Assembly (NCBI GenBank): GCA_023823795.1
Contig: CP085710.1
Span: forward strand, 4,986,001 to 5,050,000
Direction: 5' to 3'
DNA length: 64,000 nt
Source: Bacillus sp. F19
GTDB lineage: Bacteria; Bacillota; Bacilli; Bacillales; Bacillaceae
Below are positions 63,549 to 64,000 of this stretch, one piece after another; position 1 is the stretch's first letter, and every line of letters begins with the position of its first letter. A program made the translations under genes and the position numbers. The notes under the pieces are model-generated. The model was not told the DNA's origin. It searched no databases and was given only the letters and a program-made list of their open reading frames with translations.

Positions 63549-63586
63549 ATTGTACTTAGGAATTTTCGTATAGTAAATGGGGGGAT
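63549..63586 (-). promoter_or_regulatory. subtilase promoter with C-rich box
   Basis: On the minus strand ATCCCCCCA directly precedes TTTACT, then 17 bases, then TACAAT, 76 bases before the TTG. Further CCCCC boxes lie at 63611-63615 and 63688-63692. Confidence 0.65.
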
Positions 63587-63907
63587 TTTAATGTAAAACT
63601 CATAAAAAATGGGGGATTTTAATGCTAAAATATTGTAAAATTTCATCTTTTTGTTTTTGTAGTTAGGTTTTTACCTAATTTGAACTTGGGGGAAATCCAT
63701 TTTGGAGGAATTAATTATTATAATATTTTACCAATTTCATATTTTTGTTTTTAATTTGCTAGGATTAGATTTGCCTCATGATTAATTCATTTTTTTCTAT
63801 TATTGTTATTTCCTTTACTTCATGATAGTTTCTTAGTTCCTAATGATAAAATTCCTTCCTATGATCTCAAATCCATACTAACGAACCTCATTTACTTACT
63901 AATTTTC
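63587..63907. other. AT-rich upstream region of the subtilase gene
   Basis: No gene. It holds two more C-rich boxes in the same orientation (63611 and 63688) and a dyad TTAGGT-4-ACCTAA at 63663-63678. Confidence 0.5.
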
Positions 63908-64000
63908 TTAATACCTACTGCTACCAATAGCATTATCAACAGAAGTGTGCTTTCTTAAATAGTTTTCTGCTAACTCCCGTTGCATTGTCGTTCCTGTTAT
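63908..64000 (-). CDS. open frame running off the window edge (C-terminal 30 residues)
   Basis: The minus-strand frame is open from the window end and ends ...MQRELAENYLRKHTSV then NAIGSSRY and TAA. It may be the end of a gene lying mostly outside; too short to identify. Confidence 0.25.
   Translation of the reverse strand: MTGTTMQRELAENYLRKHTSVDNAIGSSRY

Overview
This is a low-GC chromosomal segment from a Bacillus-like firmicute (Bacillaceae, outside the B. subtilis group). The gene complement supports this: a yuk/yue type VII secretion operon, csaA, htpG, pepT, potABCD, a bceRSAB module, a sigma-B-type promoter, a CIRCE element and typical Bacillus AGGAGG ribosome sites. No rRNA, tRNA, insertion sequence, CRISPR array or replication origin was recognised. 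Housekeeping and transport genes on both sides of every accessory segment argue for a chromosome rather than a plasmid.

Layout. 1-2.3 kb: the tail of a BlaR1-like sensor with its BlaI repressor, then decayed topB and aminoglycoside phosphotransferase genes. 2.4-10.2 kb: yfmM-type ABC-F ATPase, a yhbD-type regulator with a bactofilin-like protein, a DEAD-box helicase coupled to a kinase, a cytochrome P450 and ywbE. 10.6-12.8 kb: a complete type II (actin-like) DNA-segregation cassette in the order centromere-like iterons, parM, parR. 13-18.4 kb: a GNAT acetyltransferase, rRNA methyltransferase, ywzA, a 29-residue basic peptide, a CHY zinc finger, a truncated quinone reductase and rluF. 18.7-28.7 kb: the type VII secretion operon esxA-esaB-essB-essC-esaA-essA, read on the minus strand from one strong promoter. 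Just upstream lies a lipoprotein plus a truncated lipase-like protein that may be an immunity/effector pair. 30-38 kb: an M20 amidase, cytoplasmic alpha-amylase, a two-component pair with a very large kinase, and 3-methyladenine glycosylase. 38-44.3 kb: a Gfo/Idh/MocA gene with one nonsense codon, pepT and potABCD. 44.3-47.5 kb: CIRCE-controlled htpG and a decaying MarR/MFS pair. 47.5-52.1 kb: bceRSAB peptide-antibiotic sensing and detoxification. 53-64 kb: two secreted subtilases with dockerin-like C-termini, one intact and one that has lost its catalytic domain, separated by csaA, an EamA exporter and an AraC regulator.

Themes. Gene decay is frequent: about ten broken genes in 64 kb, caused by deletions, frameshifts, a nonsense codon and possibly a lost start codon. 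Three signals are not explained by ordinary gene content. The first is the chromosomal ParM-ParR cassette with ten TGTWTACA-type iterons. The second is a set of intergenic arrays with an exact 21-bp period, at 4220-4324, 18501-18626 and 33466-33528. The third is a C-rich box abutting the -35 element of three promoters in the protease region.
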